Below, one piece after another: positions 1-13,100 of a stretch of DNA of 64,000 nucleotides. This DNA is from Meghimatium bilineatum (Eukaryota; Mollusca; Gastropoda; Stylommatophora; Philomycidae). The stretch lies in contig CM067298.1 in the NCBI GenBank assembly GCA_034231615.1, forward strand, positions 5,022,299-5,086,298, given 5' to 3'. Within the stretch, counting starts at the first letter, position 1. Each line of letters opens with the position of its first letter. A program made the position numbers and the translations under genes. The notes under the pieces were generated by a model. The model did not search any database, was not told where the DNA came from, and saw only the letters and a list, made by a program, of their open reading frames with translations.

Positions 1-181
1 TAACAAGATTAATCATAGAGGGACAGTGACAGGACAGAGAACAAGAGGCATACCAAGACTACAGTTGAATCAGAATATTGAAGACCTCCTGAATCTGAAC
101 AGCCAACTTAAAGAGACTGGGAAGCTTACGCAAAAGCAAGAAAGTTACAGAGTGTCAGTGAGGACAACATTCTATACAAGA
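1..181 (+). pseudogene. LINE reverse transcriptase C-terminal fragment
   Basis: In one frame the start of the window reads GTVTGQRTRGIPRLQLNQNI and then EDLL. This resembles the basic 'G+R.RGRPR..W..NI.DW' block at the C-terminus of many non-LTR reverse transcriptases. The piece is degenerate and cut by the window edge. It probably lies in the integrin intron upstream of the first visible exon. The family is uncertain. Confidence 0.4.
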
Positions 182-529
182 CACATCAGATCGATATATA
201 GATAGATAAAACTAATATATGATTTTGCTTGTTGTAAAGTTAATGTAACTAAATTTCTTTATGCTGTCTACTATTTCTAGATCCTGCCTTTAGAAAATTC
301 ACAAAACTATTTTAACACATTTCTATTTAATGAATACACCTGTGAATTTCATCTAATACAATAATCTCCTAAATTTATAGCCAGTCTTAAAACAATATCT
401 TTTTATAAAAATATATTAGTGATGAATTTGGACAGGAATTGTTTAATTTTTTCTGCAATATTTATAGTTTTTTAATGCAGTTTTATGATTTAAAAATTTG
501 GGTCTTGATTTCTCACCTGTCACAACCAT

Positions 530-700
530 TCCTTCAGTCGATCCAGCTGTAAATGGTTACCTGATGTATGGGTTGCTGCTGACACAGCATATGAAGGGAA
601 CAGGCTACCCCTCCTAATTTGCACTGTAGCTTAGTATATAAAGAGTTATCTTCTTTCCTGACATCAGGTTGCTGCCATGGGATCTACCATTATGTTTATG
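530..700 (+). repeat. Degenerate SINE-A-like body
   Basis: A stretch reading gatccagctgtaaatggtta, followed by a run ending in gggatctacc, resembles the middle of SINE family A at 57920-57960 (gacccagccttaaatggtta). No tRNA-like head is recognisable, so this is probably an old decayed copy. It lies in the intron before the first visible integrin exon. The flanking stretches 182-529 and 701-943 show only AT-rich intronic sequence. Confidence 0.3.
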
Positions 701-943
701 ATTATACCCTGACTACTTAACTATATCAAAATATATTTATACATATAAGGGCTATTAAATAGTTTTTAAACATATTTTTTCCCCACAAAACCTTAATATA
801 TACAGTATTACTACTTACCAGGTGCTTGTTGTGATCATGTGCCAAAATGTATGTACAAAACTAGAAATATGTGACTGTGCATGCACTGTGGGATGTGACC
901 TAGTTTGTCTTGTCATATAATATATCATTTTCTTCCTCTACAG

Positions 944-1181
944 ATCATCTACTCCACCTGATGTTGATGTTTATAAGTTCAAACGTATCTCATTGAAAGA
1001 CTCAGCAGAAACGAAGAATAATTTCCGTCCGACAGGAAATGAGATCAAACCTTTGAATGTGACACATAAAATTGCTGTAAAAAATGATGGACCAAGTTTT
1101 CTGCCAATCACAAATATTACTGTTAAAGTACCAATGTTTCTGTTGGATAGAACTGAACTAATTAATGAAATAAACGTAAAG
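944..1181 (+). CDS. Integrin alpha exon 1 of the visible set (calf domain)
   Basis: The acceptor is ttcctctacag before 944 and the donor is aag/gtaatt after 1181. The exon begins in phase 2: its first base completes a codon from an exon left of the window. It ends in phase 0 and encodes 79 complete codons. The segment NVTHKIAVKNDGPSFLPITN matches the conserved 'V.H.Y.V.N.GPS..' of alpha-chain calf domains. Two N-glycosylation sequons are visible (NVT and NIT). The following intron, 1182-1325, is short and AT-rich. Confidence 0.9.
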
Positions 1182-4100
1182 GTAATTAATTTTGTTTTAT
1201 TATTTAAATTCACCTTTTTTCTCATTGATCAAGATTTGTTGGATACTATATAGTTTTAACTGTTTGTTTGTGAAATATATATAAATATATAGTAGCCTAT
1301 ATAAATGTGTTTTTATCATTAATAGATGTCCACAGATAATGGAAGAATAACTGAATGTTATGGGACTATCAAGTTTGACTATCTCCAGCAAACAACATCA
1401 AGTACATCTTCCTTTACCTCTGAAATATACAGCACTTCAACAGGTATTTACAAATGTTAGTTTTTATTAGAATCAAAGTTTCTTTCATGATATTTTATAC
1501 AAAGTTGTTTAAACCAAAATATCGGTGAAATATGACAACGTCAATGAGACACACGCTTGAGCACCACTATATATATATAAATTTAACAGGACTGAGCACC
1601 GTGGGATCAATACCCATCAGTCATATGGATGATATTGTGTTGTTTCGTGATTTCTATATTTGTCATGTTTCACCAGTATTTTGGTGTGTTTTGTATTTTT
1701 CTTCTTGTGTTGTTTCACCTCTAACCATTTAGTTTAACCCCTCCAGGCTATATCCATATTTTGCTCTGCCATATGAATGCCAATAATGTCATTCTTACAT
1801 ATCATTTTTATTGACTATATAGTCTTGTTAAAGACATTTTGGTCAAAACATTGATTTTTGTGTGTTATTATGTGTGTATCCAGTGATTAGCAAAACTTCA
1901 TTGCTCTGTTCCAAGCTTGGCCTGTTTATAAAAGCATCTTTTCATATCAATATCAAATACGATGATTGATAATGCCAGTATGAAATAAGATCATTGATTT
2001 CATCTGCCAAAGTTGGATGTGTTGGACCATTAGTGTAAATAAAATGGCAATGAAATGCATTTCCACTCCCTGGACTACATTCTGCTGGAAATCTATTACC
2101 ATTGTTCTGCTACAAGAAAGATCCAGCAGGAGTTTGAGAATCAAAGCTGAAGAGGAAGAAGATAATATGAAATAAAGTAATTGATAATATCAGTATGAAA
2201 TAAGGTAATTGATAATATCAGTATGAAATAAGGTAATTGATAATATCAGTATGAAATAAGGTAATTGATCATGTTAGTATGAAATAAGGTAACGCTTACA
2301 ATTATCTGTCACACAGTGCCATAGTGATGACATGAAGTGAATATAAACTGTGTATTCACAATTGACTAAAAACATTGTCACCACTAAATGGTTGCAAGAT
2401 TTTCATGTGAATGTATGTGTGCACATATAAAGGTGAAACATGCCCTCTACATACACACATAAAATCTTTCTGAGTAGACCTATGACTTCTCAATGCATTG
2501 CATATTGCCAAGATTTGGAGTCTGCATAGGAAGGAAAGCTCTTGGAAACTCCCCATGGACATAAGAAACAAAAACTTCACTATACATAATTTATAGGAAT
2601 CTAACTATTTGAGGATGGAATTATTCCTGGGGTTTGGATGCTATTAATTTTAGGCTAAATTTTTGGACCGCAACATGATTTAGGCGCAAGCTTCCGGAAG
2701 ACAAAGTATTAGCTATGGAAGATCATAGACCTAAGGTATTAAAAGAAAGATAATTGAATGTGTAATCCATATACAATATAAAAAATATAAGAATTTTAAC
2801 AACAAAATACAAAAACTACACCACAAACAGGGATATTAGATCAACATAGGCCTAAATTGTTTATACATAGAAGTCTATTTTGTTCTACTCATCTTTAGAT
2901 TTACTTGTCTTGAAATGTTTATATCTAATCTTACTAAAGTAGATGCCTTGACTGTCCATTTACTGAGCATAGGCATAGGGGCCTAATTAGTTTATTTGAA
3001 GTAAATCTATCCACAGCCTAGTGTTTATACCATCTTTTTGTGTCATGTCCAATTTTAGAACCAAGCAAAATATTGTAAAATTTTGGAAATAGGCCTATTA
3101 CCAAATATTGGATTTCCAAAGTTGAACTATATTGCACTCAATATTATCATTAGGTCTAACTCTATTTTCTGTATAATGTAGTGCAATATTATCACTGCCA
3201 TCACTAGGTCTATCTGATTCTTTAGAAACAATAGCAGTGGGAACAGTTTTATAATTTTTTACCTATTAGGTCTAGACGTATTTATTTTCAGAGATTCAAC
3301 AATTCAGTAATCTCCAATGTCAAAATAGAAAACACTTTTGTTTACCGACACATTACTTGAAATTGTATCTCTAAATATAAAACTCAAAGAACAAAGAATA
3401 ATAAAGCCAGATGTTTGCTAAATCTTTGAGCTCTCTTGCTAGTGGAAGATGAAGCCATTTTGCTAATTTCTGGAAAGTTGAACCTACCTTGTTGCAATTT
3501 TAATTTGAAATAAATATGTCACAAGCATCTAATCACTTAGTACCATGAGGGTTTCCTATCGTTAGTGTTATATTTATACTTCTAAATATAACTATAGTTT
3601 ATATTTCTAAAGTTTAAACAGCTAAATAAGTTAATACTAATTCATTTACAATCCAAACACAGCATATAGGCCTATAGATGGCCTATCTGCAAGACTGATA
3701 CATCATGGAGCCGTTTGGATTGGGGGATCTATCAGCAACGATATATAATTTGTATGTGCGGATTGAGTTAACAAACACTTCACTATTCATAATTTATAGG
3801 GATTTAACAAACACTTCACTATTCATAATTTATAGGGCTGAAACACACATGGGTTGAATTTTATAAAAATCAATTATGCTTGATTAAAAATAGTTTCAGA
3901 TACTGATAGTCGTACAACAACTGAATTTCAATTTGGTCCCGTTAATGCAAGAAAGAAGAGACAAACTGATGTCAGTGATGAGGAAAAGAAAACTGTTTAC
4001 ACGCTGGTAGGTTTAGTTTTAGGTTTGTGTATATTGATTATTGTGTTCACTCGCAAGACATGTCTATAGTTGCTCAGATCTTTGCTTCAGTAAATCTCTC

Positions 4101-7100
4101 AGGATATAGAGGGATGGTTATGAATGTGTTTTAGTTGAGTGTTCTTTTTGAAATTTTTGTTCAGTTTTCTTTCTGGACCTTGCTGATCCTCACTCCTAAT
4201 TTGCATGTTCGTGATAGTGACTTATGCTCAGGAACCTCGAAGTCATCCGATCATACAGAGCATATAGCATGTGTGATCCGTCCATAAGTTGATCATCTAT
4301 TATGGTGACAAAGCCAGCCAGCATGTCAGCTCTTTCATTCCCCTTCACACCTGCATGGCAGTGGACATAGAGTATTGTTGTTGTTTATAAGAGATTAGGA
4401 TTTACAAGAGATTAGTTATTGTTTCATAAGCACAGTGTTTCTTCAGGGTTTTATTTCACACCCAAAAGACTAACTCTCAGTGTTTCTTCAGGGTTTTATT
4501 TCACATCCAAAAGACCAACTCTCAGTGTTTCTTCAGGGTTTTATTTCACACCCAAAAGACCAACTCTCAGTGGTGTATGTGCTTATATATCCTACTTTTA
4601 GGAATTCTAATAGTTTTTTTACTTTTCTATTTTTCAGCAACATTTAGAGTTGGGGCCATGTGCTTCAGCTTTCCTGCCATGCCTTTCTGTAAGAGCTGTT
4701 AATAGCAACCCAGCTATGGGCAATGGCCACTGTGATGTGTCGTATAGCCAACTATACATTCCCCCTCCATCTAAGGAGGCTCTATAATTATGCATAGGTA
4801 CCATGTTTGCCTGATTCTGAACTCTCTCATGGAATTGTAATGTCCTGCACTGAGTTACATTTCACCAAATCCCATATGCCACCAGTTCATAGCTGGAGCA
4901 CCATGTAACCTACATGTTGTCAGCTAGAATTATTGCCAGGGCTAGAGCTCATCTGGTTCCCCAGAATGATGTGCAATGTGAAATTAACAAAATGTTGTAC
5001 CACATAGAGAAACAATTGTACAAATGAAATCTTGTGGGACTTCCACAAGAGAAAATCCTCACTATGTTGGCATGTCATCGACTGAGAGTTTACTGTTGCA
5101 TTATGGGTGGTCTGATATTCCAATGTTTAGACTTTCAGACCTTCTTCATGAGTTTACGCGGTGAGACAAATTCTATAACCCTCTCCAATGATTGTAATAA
5201 AAAATTTTTTATACTTCTATTAATATTAAATATGCATGTCGTTGCGTCTGTGGGTCTCACCAATGGCCCACTAGACATACCATCAATGCAACAGAAAACC
5301 TTAGTGGATGACATGCCATTATATTGAGGTTATATTCTTATAGAAGCTTCATGGCATGTCATCTATACATTTATAATTTTGTTTTGTTGTTGAAATTCTT
5401 TTCATGTTTGCCTGAATATATATGTATGCACCCTCTGTGGTTGGGAGGGAGCCAGAGATGTACTGTGCAGCACTGAGGAGGAGGAAACTGACATCACTGT
5501 TTTTCCTATGGCTGAGGCCCATTATAGCAGCACAGTGACTCAGGACGTGACAATCCTTTTGACTTGAACATTTGGTTGCATGCCTGGAGCAATAGAGAAG
5601 TTCGGCATAACCAGTAGTAAATTGGTGGCGGGGAATGAGCACAGTGAACCCTATCTTGGCTACAGTGGCTATGAGGAGTGCATAGGTTGAAACCTACCTT
5701 CCTGGAGGAGTGATAGTTATTCTCTGGCTCTGTCCCGGGGTGGGCCGAAAATCCACAGACTTCCCAGCAATATAATGCCATCTAATGACATTAGGTCAAA
5801 GAGCATGAGCCCATGGACCGCTGGATCAGCAACCAACCAACCAACCAACCATTAATACTAAATATGTTTTTCAATTAACAATTGTTCTGTATTTCTTAGT
5901 ATTATATATTTCTTATAGAAGAGATTATAGATTGAAACATAGAACTATATGTTTCTTATGACAAAGATCATAGATTAAAACATAAAAGTTTTTGTCATTA
6001 TTATTGCTTATATTATTCTTTTATTACTAGCTGTAGGTTTTAGTAACACATATTTGCTTATTTACAATATTTACTTTCACAATTGTGATTCTATATCCTG
6101 CTAATCGTCTCTGGCTTTTCGTTAAATATATATAATGACCATGGAAAAAAAATATTTTACAAAAATAAAATGTTATAAAAATAACATAATATGAAGATAT
6201 ACAAAATAGTATCCCCAAAGAACTCTTATGCCTCTTCTTTCTTTCTTTTTGCTTTATACCTATTTATTTGTTGCTGCTTCATGGAAACATGAGGTAGGTC
6301 TTAAGCCTCTAATGATGAATATAGCTGTACAGTGGAGAAGAAAATATCTCAAAAATATCCGAAAGGGAGTTATTTTTCGACACATTGGAGAACAGGAGAT
6401 GGAAAACATTTTTCAAATGTGTAAAAATATCAGAAATAGAGATACATGGAAAAAAGATTTAGGATGTCTGGTGAATTTATATGTAAAAGAACCAACAGCA
6501 AATTTATGATTTATGACATACAGATTATCATCAGCTCACACGGGGTAAGTTCAAAAGTGTTTCAGTTCCCATCTCAATAAATCCATCAGAACATAGTAGC
6601 TGACACTCCTGCTTCAAATTTGCCAATCATTTTCATTGAGTCACTAAGTATGCATGCATGAGAATAGTCCTGTGACATCAACAGTGTCTCCATCACAGCC
6701 TTTATCTCCAACAGTAGAACTAGTCAACACTGACAGTAAGAAATTATGGATATTCACAAGGCTCTAAAGGCCTAGCTTTAGCTTTTATGTCAAGGCTAAA
6801 CTTAATTTTGAAAAGTATCATAAGTGTTAGAGTGAAAATCAAATGTTATAACTTACTAGTGATTTCTATTGTGATGTATGGTTGTGATTATTGGACACTC
6901 ATTGAGAATATGGAGAGATGATTATAGGCCTTCAAATACATGTTACAGACAAATTTCTCAAACCTTCTACAGAGAGCATAACACAAATGTGTACATGTGA
7001 AATAAAATGTATACAGGTTGACAAGAACCGTTGCTTTCAATAGTGAAATGACAAAAACATTTCACTTGCATGGTTTGTGCATGTATACAGACATGATTCC

Positions 7101-10100
7101 TTGTCAAAAGCGATACTACAAGGAACAGTCACAGCTGGAAAAAGCAGAGAAGGACAAATAAAAACATGGACTACAACATCAACAACTGGACAAGAGATTT
7201 TTTTCTCACTCTAGCACATTGTTGAAGAAAGACATTGCTGGGGGACTCTGTATGTTGATACATCCAATGTGGTAGCTGTGCAACCGTGACGGGTTATGGG
7301 TTTATAGACAGAAAGGACTAATCAACTGCATCAACCAGCAAGATACTTGCTGATAAAGACACAATGATCAGATAGTAGTGGTGGTCATAATGATAATGCC
7401 GATTAATATTGTTGTATAAAGAAAATCTATGAATAATATAATACTGTTATAGAAGTATCAATGTTTTATTATGAAAGAAAAATTATAATGCAGCATATCT
7501 GTTATCAAGAACATAAGAGCAATGTTTCTGCTTGATAAAATTAATTCGTTAGCTGGGCAACAAGAACTAATGTTGACAATCATGAAACTTCCTAAACTCT
7601 GGTGGTACGGGCACCTGATGAGACATTCCTTGATGACAAAAGATATTTGTCTAGGTACGATGGATGGGAAAAGAAGACTAGGTGGCCAGAAGAAACATGG
7701 TTGGATAATGTTAAACAATGGATAGGGTGTGAAGTTTATAAACTCATCAGAATGGTAGGGGCTAGAGATGCATGGAGATATTTCTGCACCAAATGTTTCA
7801 TTGTGACACCCCTACGACCCTGACATTGTGACACACCTATGACCCTGACAGGTTATGGGTTTATTAGTATTATAATTATTATAATGCAACAAGTAGAATT
7901 TGAACTATGTCCGCTCAGATGAGCTATCTTAGCAGAACTTGTTCAGGGATGCGATGTGGTGGAAGGCTTGAAAACATGTTTACTCAAGTTGCAAGGCTAG
8001 TTAGTGTCATCTGAACAGATATTGTTTAAATCATGTTTCATGCATTATTATTACTCTTTAAAGCAAATCTCATTTTACAATATGTTTTGCTGACTCATTT
8101 CTCAGGACTGTGATTCAGATATGGACATCTGTCAAGTATTTGTTTGTGAGATCGATACTATTATTTCTTCTGGCAGTTATGCTCAAATAAATGTGTCTCT
8201 AGTTATAGACATGGCTAACATTCCACTCCCTGAGGTAAGTTTCCATGAATGTCTGGCCTCATCATGTAGATTCTATGAACACAGAGCGTTTGTTTGTTTG
8301 TATGTTAAATTTGGGATTGAAGCCTATAGTTGAGATACGGCCCATTCAACCTAAGACCAGAACCTATATTAGTTATATCAGGCCATGAACAAAGAAAGAT
8401 AATGAAGTGTTGTATTTATTCACCTTTTACTCCCTGCAGAACATATCTACTCAGAAAACTTCTTCCATTTTGAAAGCTAGGAAGATAGCTGTACCATTAT
8501 GCAGGACTAACATGTTTGCTTGATTCTTGATTCGCCATGGAATTGTCATGTCCTAAACAATTAGGCCTACTTTTCACCACACACTTGCACAAAAATTAAT
8601 AAAAAATAATTTAACCTCTTTAATTTCTTTTTCTAGGTCTATAGTCTTTCCATGTCCTACCCAACTTTGTTATCTAGGTCTATAGTCTTTCCATGTCCTA
8701 CCAAACTTTGTTATCTAGGTCTATAGTCTTTCCTTGTCCTACCCAACTTTGTTATCTAGGTCTATAGTCTTTCCATGTCCTACCCAACTTTGTTATCTAG
8801 GTCTATAGTCTTTCCATGTCCTACCCAACTTTGTTATCTATGTCTATAGTCTTTCCATGTCCTACCCAACTTTGTTATCTAGGTCTATAGTCTTTCCATG
8901 TCCTACCCAACTTTGTTATCTAGGTCTATAGTCTTTCCATGTCCTACCCAACTTTGTTATCTATGTCTATAGTCTTTCCATGTCCTACCCAACTTTGTTA
9001 TCTAGGTCTATAGTCTTTCCATGTCCTACCCAACTTTGTTGTCTAGGTCTATAGTCTTTCCTTGTCCTACCCAACTTTGTTGTCTAGGTCTATAGTCTTT
9101 CCTTGTCCTACCCAACTTTGTTATCTAGGTCTATAGTCTTTCCATGTCCTACCCAACTTTGTTATCTAGGTCTATAGTCTTTCCTTGTCCTACCCAACTT
9201 TGTTATCTAGGTCTATAGTCTTTCCTTGTCCTACCCAACTTTGTTATCTAGGTCTATAGTCTTCCCATGTCCTACCCAACTTTGTTGTCTAGGTCTATAG
9301 TCTTTCCTTGTCCTACCCAACTTTGTTGTCTAGGTCTATAGTCTTTCCTTGTCCTACCCAACTTTGTTATCTAGGTCTATAGTCTTTCCATGTCCTACCC
9401 AACTTTGTTATCTAGGTCTATAGTCTTTCCTTGTCCTACCCAACTTTGTTATCTAGGTCTATAGTCTTTTCTTGTCCTACCCAACTTTGTTATCTAGGTC
9501 TATAGTCTTTCAATGTCCTACCCAACTTTGTTGTCTAGGTCTATAGTCTTTCCTTGTCCTACCCAACTTTGTTGTCTAGGTCTATAGTCTTTCCTTGTCC
9601 TACCCAACTTTGTTATCTAGGTCTATAGTCTGTCCATGTCCTACCCAACTTTGTTATCTAGGTCTATAGTCTTTCCTTGTCCTACCCAACTTTGTTATCT
9701 AGGTCTATAGTCTTTCCATGTCCTACCCAACTTTGTTGTCTAGGTCTATAGTCTTTCCTTGTCCTACCCAACTTTGTTATCTAGGTATATAGTCTTTCCT
9801 TGTCCTACCCAACTTTGTTATCTAGGTCTATAGTCTTTCCATGTCCTACCCAAATTTGTTGTCTAGGTCTATAGTCTTTCCTTGTCCTACCCAACTTTGT
9901 TATCTAGGTCTATAGTCTTTCCATGTCCTACCCAACTTTGTTATCTAGGTCTATAGTCTTTCCTTGTCCTACCCAACTTTGTTATCTAGGTCTATAGTCT
10001 TTCCATGTCCTACCCAACTTTGTTGTCTAGGTCTATAGTCTTTCCTTGTCCTACCCAACTTTGTTGTCTAGGTCTATAGTCTTTCCTTGTCCTACCCAAC

Positions 10101-13100
10101 TTTGTTATCTAGGTCTATAGTCTTTCCTTGTCCTACCCAACTTTGTTATCTAGGTCTATAGTCTTTCCTTGTCCTACCCAACTTTGTTATCTAGGTCTAT
10201 AGTCTTTCATTGTCCTACCCAACTTTGTTATCTAGGTCTATAGTCTTTCCATGTCCTACCCAACTTTGTTGTCTAGGTCTATAGTCTTTCCTTGTCCTAC
10301 CCAACTTTGTTATCTAGGTCTATAGTCTTTCCATGTCCTACCCAACTTTGTTATCTAGGTCTATATTCTTTCCTTGTCCTACCCAACTTTGTTATCTAGG
10401 TCTATAGTCTTTCCTTGTCCTACCCAACTTTGTTATCTAGGTCTATAGTCTTTCCATGTCCTACCCAACTTTGTTATCTAGGTCTATAGTCTTTCCTTGT
10501 CCTACCCAACTTTGTTATCTAGGTCTATAGTCTTTCCTTGTCCTACCCAACTTTGTTGTCTAGGTCTATAGTCTTTCCTTGTCCTACCCAACTTTGTTGT
10601 CTAGGTCTATAGTCTTTCCATGTCCTACCCAACTTTGTTGTCTAGTTCTATAGTCTTTCCATGTCCTACCCAACTTTGTTATCTAGATCTATAGTCTTTC
10701 CATGTCCTACCCAACTTTGTTGTCTAGGTCTATAGTCTTTCCATGTCCTACCCAACTTTGTTGTCTAGGTCTATTGGGTAGGTGGGGACAAAACTAAGCA
10801 TTTTTCATGTTGTAGCAAATTATGACAACTAGATTATGTCCAAACTGTTATCAGTGTATTCATTATTCATCCATTTTACATTAGTAATGGTATTGAAAAC
10901 ATATGATGACTTGGAGACAGTAAAATAAGAATTTATGGACATCTGTAAAACATTATCTTTACCCCATTTTTGGGGGCAAACTTACAAAGACATAAACAAT
11001 TACAAAATCAATAGAGAATTGACAGAAATAGCAAAATAACTGGGCAACAGCTTGTCTTCACATAGTCAGTCACATTGTGTTGAAATTATAGAAAAAAAGA
11101 CTAAGCCTATGTATATTTATATAACTTTTATAAAGAAAACATTTAAAAAGACTTCAAAATAAAGAATGGATGCTTAGATCCATTTTGAAACTATAACAAA
11201 TTGTTGGTGTTCTTCATAAAGTGCTCAACTATAATTTTGACTTTCATGTATCTATGAAAGGTGAAGATCATGCATCTATGACTGGTAGAGATCACATATC
11301 TATGACTGGTGAAGATCATGTATCTATGAATGAAAGAGATTGCGTATCTATGACAGTAGAGAATATGTATCTATGACCGGTGAAGATCATGCATCTATGA
11401 CAAGCAGAGATCATGTTTCTATGAATTACTGAAATTCGGCATCTATGACTGGCGGAGATTGTGCATCTATGACTCGTGGAGATCATGCATCTATGACTGG
11501 CAGATATCATGCATCTATGATCAGTGGAGATTGTGCATCTACCAGTGATATGATTGTTTCTTCTTTGTTCTCCTGTCTCAGTGATGCATTAATATGAATA
11601 TTTCTTCAGTTAACTGAATAGTGATTAAATGCTCTGAGATACTGTAATGCTGCTGGTGCATTTCTGTCTTTCCAAATGATAGCATTACAGTTGAGACATA
11701 AAAATGGGTATAAGCTATAGGCTTAATCCAGGGGTTCCCATAATTTTTTTAAAGCCATGGCACCCTTAATGTTCAAATTATTTCTCGTGGCACCCTTAAT
11801 ATGAGGCAAAATTTATAATTTTCATTTTTATTTTCATTTTGTTCAGGCTGAACTGCATCCCTGGAGACTCTGTGTGGTGCCCCTGTTGCTGAGGTGCACA
11901 ATTAGGGAACCGCTGGCTTAATCCATGAAAATAATTGATATAATATACAAGAACAATTAAGACCAGGAAAGGAGTTATAATATTTTTTATTGCATATCAC
12001 CAAGGCTGAAATATATAAACCATGTTTTGCCCATGCATCATGATCCCTCTCTCTGCCTATCTTTCTAACTGCAAAGAAAAATTCAACAATTGGAACAAGT
12101 CAAGCTGCAGGAGATGCTGGATTAGCAGAGCTGCGCTCTATCTCTCTGCCAATTAAGGCTCCACATCTAGACAAATTGCAAACCAAACCTAAGAGCCTGT
12201 TCCAGCCAGCCACACCATTTAGTTTTGTTACATTATCTTGCCCTGGGACAAAGTATGTATCTTTGCCCAAAGTCACTGGCATAGTGTGGGATTAACCCAA
12301 TAGTTAGGCCCAGAGTCCCTATACTTTAATACTAACGATAGGAAACTACTAGTAGGGTAGGTAGAAGCAAAGACCTGCCTGGATCAATAGCCTGCACAGA
12401 GCAAACAAATAAAGATTTCTGAAAAATGACATGTTCCACTTTTGAATAGGTTTAAACTGTTCCAAATAATGTAAGGCTATAAATTATTTTCCCATTATGC
12501 ATTTAAAGAATAAATATTATCAGTAATTCAAAAACTCTAAACCAAATTGAATACTCATGTCTTTGCCCCCACCCACCTTAAGCTCACATTTGTTTTAAAA
12601 GTGTAATTTTGTATTTAGTCTACCTGAGTATTAATATTTTACTTCTAAAATGTTGATTATAGGGACTATGTATAATAATTTGGAGTATATCCACAGCACT
12701 ACAATGCCTTCTATTACACAATACAAGCTCAAGTCAATGAACCTAACCATATGTTGTTCAGAAAATGGAACAAGCAACCTTCTGTTAAGGTTTGTTAAGT
12801 CTTCAGAAGTTCTATTTGTGTTTTAGTTTTTTATGCATGTTTTACATAATTTTCTGTAATTAATGAAATGAAAATATTGTAATTAATCAGAATTTCAACA
12901 TAACATATTATTTCAAATAAATAGGTTGATTATTGAATATAACAAATAATATAGTATTTCAAATAAGTAGATTGACTACTGAAAATAAAAAATAATTTGT
13001 AACAATTATTTTTGTGTCAGTTCCCCCCAGTACTAGACATAGGGCCTATACATTTCTTTTAAAACTTGAGCCCATTTCTTCTTGATTGCATTTCAGACAG

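Noticed and set aside
993-1253. An independent 86-codon gene
   Set aside because: Its first 63 codons are integrin exon sequence and the rest is intron past a good GT donor at 1182.
8632-10774. CRISPR array
   Set aside because: The repeats are head-to-tail with no unique spacers, and the surrounding gene is a spliced animal gene. The same holds for 17588-21044 and 48112-49135.
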